Below are positions 61,151-64,000 of a stretch of 64,000 bases of DNA, in pieces (positions within the stretch are counted from its first letter, which is position 1; the number at the start of each line of letters is the position of its first letter). The notes below the pieces were generated by a model. That model saw nothing but the letters and a program-made list of their open reading frames with translations. It made no database searches and was not told the DNA's origin. The stretch comes from Microstegium vimineum (taxonomy: Eukaryota > Streptophyta > Magnoliopsida > Poales > Poaceae): NCBI GenBank assembly GCA_022036555.1, contig CM039119.1:3348001-3412000 (forward strand). Reading direction: 5' to 3'. The position numbers were made by a program, and so were the translations under genes.

Positions 61151-61515
61151 CTTGAAAAATAGTAATACAATAAGTGGATGATATAAAAATAGGTTGAAAT
61201 AGATATAGAAAAAACATAAAATATGAATAAATACGCAATGCTCATATCTGCATTTTTAATTAATGTTTATTTTTTCTTCCGTTGTAACATGTTTGCTAGC
61301 ATGGACTAAAATCTTATCGACAGGAGCCTCCGCGATCCAAGTTTTTAGTTGTATGGGCCTTCCTCCGCACCCAGAAAGCAAAAGCAATTCAGCCCCGTTT
61401 TGGTTTGGGCCTTCTAAATTTTAGTCAGAAAAAAATAAAAGAAACGAAAAAACTCCACGGCGGCAGCCCCGTCGCTAGTCTTCCCCGCGACGCGAGTTCC
61501 CCATCCGCCACCGCC

Positions 61516-62550
61516 ATGTACCGCCACCGTGCCCTCGCCTTCGCGCGGCGCCGCCGCCGCTGGATCCTCTGGACGGGCGCCGCCGTGGGGTGCTACCTGA
61601 TCTACCGCCACCCCGCCGTGGCGTCCGACCTCGCGGACTTCCTCCGCTCCGACTCCGACGCGGTCCCGCAGACCCTCAAGCAGGTCTCCAAGCTCGCCGC
61701 CTCGCCCGAGGCGTCCGCGTCCGCGTCGGCGCTGTCCGGGGCCCTCGCCGCCGGCGTGCTACGCGGATACTACGCCGCGGCACCGGGGCCCGGAGCCGCC
61801 CCTGGAACCGAGGTACCGCTCTCGGACCGCGTGCTGGACAGGGTGCTCTCCCCCGACGGGGAGCGTCTCGCGTCCGCGGTCGCCGGCAGCTTCGGGCACA
61901 ACCTCGTGCTCGCCTTCTACTCGGCCCCGCCACAGCCTTCCGCGACGGACGCATCGCCGGCGAGCTGGGTCGATGCCCTTACCACACGGAGGGGCCAGAG
62001 GGCGATCCGCAGCTGGGTCGAGGTCTTCACGGCCACTGCCGTTGGTGTCTTCATAGACAAGACCATCCACATCAACACCTACGATCAGCTCTTCGCTGCC
62101 GCCACCAACCCTGATTACGGCGCCAGGCTGCAAGAGCTTTTTGTAGCGCTCTGCAGCACCTCCGTGGAGACACTGGTCAAGACCTCACATGGCGTCCTGT
62201 CCAGTACCAGCAGAAATGCCAATGGCACTAGCAGCAGCTCTGATTCCGGCAGCAATGGTGGGGCTGGTGAAGGGTGGGTGGAGACAGTGTCGAGTGCGCT
62301 GGCGGTGCCAAGCAACCGCAGACTTGTTGTGGATTTGACAGGCAGGGCGACATTTGAGGCAGTGCAGTCATTCCTGGAGTTTGTGCTGTGGAAACTGCAC
62401 GCCGGTGCAAGAGCTGGAGGTGATGTCACAATTGGGGCTGGATTGCGTGCTTTGAGGCATATGAGTTATAGGTCCATGGTAGTTGCCACGATTTGCATAG
62501 CATTATGCCTGCATGTCTTGAATGGCACATGGCTCTTTGTTCCATCTTGA
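61516..62550 (+). CDS. PHLOEM PROTEIN 2-LIKE A10-type protein, 344 aa
   Basis: I take the ATG at 61516 (GCCACCGCCATG context, MYRHRALAFARRRRRWILW). An in-frame ATG at 61405 would add 37 residues without family similarity. An Arg-rich start and one hydrophobic segment (WILWTGAAVGCYLIYRHP) are followed by VPQTLKQVSKLAASPE, LDRVLSPDGERLASAVAGSF, SWVEVFTATAVGVFIDKTI and LVVDLTGRATFEAVQSFLEF. A C-terminal hydrophobic helix is SMVVATICIALCLHVLNG. This matches the PP2-A10 plant family, annotated as phloem-protein-like but lacking a clear lectin core; its role is unknown. Probable membrane association is inferred from the terminal helices. Intronless. Coding GC is far above the flanks, as is common in grasses. 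Confidence 0.87.
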   Translation: MYRHRALAFARRRRRWILWTGAAVGCYLIYRHPAVASDLADFLRSDSDAVPQTLKQVSKLAASPEASASASALSGALAAGVLRGYYAAAPGPGAAPGTEVPLSDRVLDRVLSPDGERLASAVAGSFGHNLVLAFYSAPPQPSATDASPASWVDALTTRRGQRAIRSWVEVFTATAVGVFIDKTIHINTYDQLFAAATNPDYGARLQELFVALCSTSVETLVKTSHGVLSSTSRNANGTSSSSDSGSNGGAGEGWVETVSSALAVPSNRRLVVDLTGRATFEAVQSFLEFVLWKLHAGARAGGDVTIGAGLRALRHMSYRSMVVATICIALCLHVLNGTWLFVPS

Positions 62551-64000
62551 GAACTGGACATTCCAGAATTCTGATTGATGATTTTACAGTTTATATCCCA
62601 GCTGTATTTGCTGTATGATTATGTGCCACTAACAGAGTATAGTATACAAGGAAGCTGTAAATTCAAAATGGTGGATGTGGGGCATGGAAAAGAAGTTGAT
62701 TGCTAAATCGTTGCAAGCCTTCTTGTGTAATAATTATCACTGTACATTCAGTTAAAACAAAATATGTTCATTTAACCTTGCTCCTATTGATCAATAATAG
62801 TTTTAGTGGGTTCTATTCTATTCTGGAAACAGGTCCAATTTACCTCCCTGAATCTTGACACTAGTTTCCAGTTGATAATGAAAGTGTGACGTTTCCTTCC
62901 AGTAATTGTCAGTTACCTCCATGCATTTTTTACCAACTTGTTTTAGTGCTTCTCTTTGTACTTTGATACAATCTTCTGTGTTCAGTAAATTATCGCCTAT
63001 ATAACAGATGTGCCATTTGTGTTCAGGAGATGTTGATTTGCTTTTGGTTGTCACACCTATTTATTTATTTATTTAATTTTCTTCTAAAGCTGATGTGGAT
63101 CGCAGATACAAAGTAATCTACCACTACCAGGTCATTTCTGTACTCTTTTCTGAAGCTTATTTGCACTATTTCCTTATGTTTGTATCACTTCTGTTTACAA
63201 AATGTGGTTAGATCTCTTGTCACATAACACTGCTGTTTCCTTACCTGTGCTTGGTATCAATCCTATTGCTAAGTTGGCTGTGTCAAATTGGTAAAATATT
63301 TCCAGTGGCTCACTTATGTTGGTTAGGCTGAAGTACTGAGATAGCTGTTTATCTCAGTTTGTACTGAAGCGCTGAGATGTAACTGTTAATATTTAGGAGC
63401 TTTTCTCTACCTTGTCTCATGGGATTGTTATATTTGATCGAAATTATGTTTTCTGCTTGTATAGCGTGGTGTCTGGGTGCGTCCGTTTTGATGCCCCAGA
63501 CCTAGGCTCAAGCCACTGTGGGCGTTCCATGTGGTGCTGCATTTTTTTAAGTAATTGCTCGTTGTGCAAACTGCCTTCTGAAGCAGGTGAATAGTGCCAC
63601 TGGCCGGGCAGTTTTTGGGACTTTTTCTAGGTCCAGGAGTGGTTTGGTCTCTTCTTTAAGACAATGCCGTGGAGGCCGTCTTCCCCCAAATTCTGGTTTT
63701 AAACAAGTTGGGCTAAGGTCCTGCAGATTCTTTATTTCTCCATACCATTTTCCATTTTGTAATTCGAATGTGACTATTTGCTTTCCTTTTGTAGTTACCT
63801 AATTCTGATGTCATCAATTTAACTTATTTGAATTTGATTCTTGAGCTGATGCAGATTGCAGAGACAAAGCAATATACCACTATCAGAGCTTGCATCATCT
63901 TTGTTTGCAAATCAGGTTAGAAGATTTCTTTTCACATAATTCCACTTTTTTTCTACCTGTGCTTTTACAGTTTTATCCGCCATTTATTTCCTACATGTTG
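62551..64000. other. 3' flank of the PP2-A10-like gene, repeats, no further gene seen
   Basis: AT-rich. A direct repeat pair lies at 63088-63250 and 63845-63970 (GCTGATG..GAT.GCAGA.ACAAAG..AT.TACCACTA, then TTTGT, TCACATAA, TACCTGTGCTT), spaced about 757 bp. Splice-like or UTR exons of the upstream gene are possible but unproven. Confidence 0.5.
63463..63700 (+). mobile_element. Candidate SINE
   Basis: TAGCGTGGTGTCTGG and AGGCTCAAGCC are spaced roughly like Pol III A and B boxes. GTGAATAGTGCCACTGGCC and AAGACAATGCCGTGG resemble a grass short interspersed repeat from memory. No flanking duplication was found. Confidence 0.35.

Noticed and set aside
61405..61515. Upstream in-frame ATG of the PP2-A10-like gene
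   Set aside because: The extra 37 residues are AT-rich leader translation with no family similarity. The ATG at 61516 has the better context.
1..64000. CRISPR array, prophage, operon or organellar insertion
   Set aside because: No spaced short repeats of CRISPR type and no bacterial or phage gene or plastid/mitochondrial gene was recognised. Direct repeats found are transposon-derived or microsatellites.

Overview
This window is nuclear DNA of a panicoid grass (sorghum, maize or sugarcane type). The evidence is intron-rich genes with GT-AG junctions, GC-rich grass-style coding exons, an Opie/Ji-like Sirevirus retrotransposon, Stowaway-type MITEs, a Helitron end, a hAT-like element and a tRNA-derived SINE. 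Nothing bacterial, organellar or CRISPR-like was seen. All splice models below were read by eye from junctions, reading frame and family knowledge. No alignment was run.

Layout. (1) 79-4361, minus: an 11-exon DUF547 / MIP1-type leucine-zipper gene, complete except for a one-base frame problem in exon 5. (2) 5.96-19.08 kb: a transposon nest. An old MITE appears to be split by a decayed Ty1-copia Sirevirus (LTRs 6088-7841 and 17077-18920, minus strand). The Sirevirus gag is itself split by a 3.0-kb probable Ty3-gypsy solo LTR (13062-16070) with a TTTCT target-site duplication. (3) 19-28.5 kb: gene-poor DNA with MITEs, a non-autonomous Helitron end carrying a 286-bp internal duplication, and an LRR receptor-kinase gene fragment. 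(4) 28551-31367, minus: a BTB/POZ protein gene with a one-base frame break in a C run. (5) 34829-34902, plus: tRNA-Glu(TTC). (6) 36574-44712, minus: a 22-exon PLAA/DOA1-type gene (WD40, PFU and PUL domains). (7) 45882-46436, minus: a single-exon gene of unknown function with a good TATA box. (8) 46.7-55.0 kb: repeats, including a hAT-like element with an 8-bp duplication, a SINE with a 15-bp duplication and degenerate local duplications. (9) 55067-55621, minus: a secreted Gly-rich, Cys-rich protein gene. (10) 55.6-61.4 kb: MITE, LINE RNase H and Helitron-like debris with tandem repeats. (11) 61516-62550, plus: a PHLOEM PROTEIN 2-LIKE A10-type gene.

The genes look like independent housekeeping or regulatory loci, as expected in a plant; nothing suggests an operon or a shared pathway. 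PLAA (ubiquitin/Cdc48 handling) and the BTB protein (possible CUL3 adaptor) both touch ubiquitin biology, but their proximity is probably coincidental. I found no convincing previously undescribed system. The most informative signals are the dated nesting of transposons, the captured LRR fragment, the Helitron with an internal duplication, and two single-base frame breaks in otherwise intact genes that may be assembly errors.
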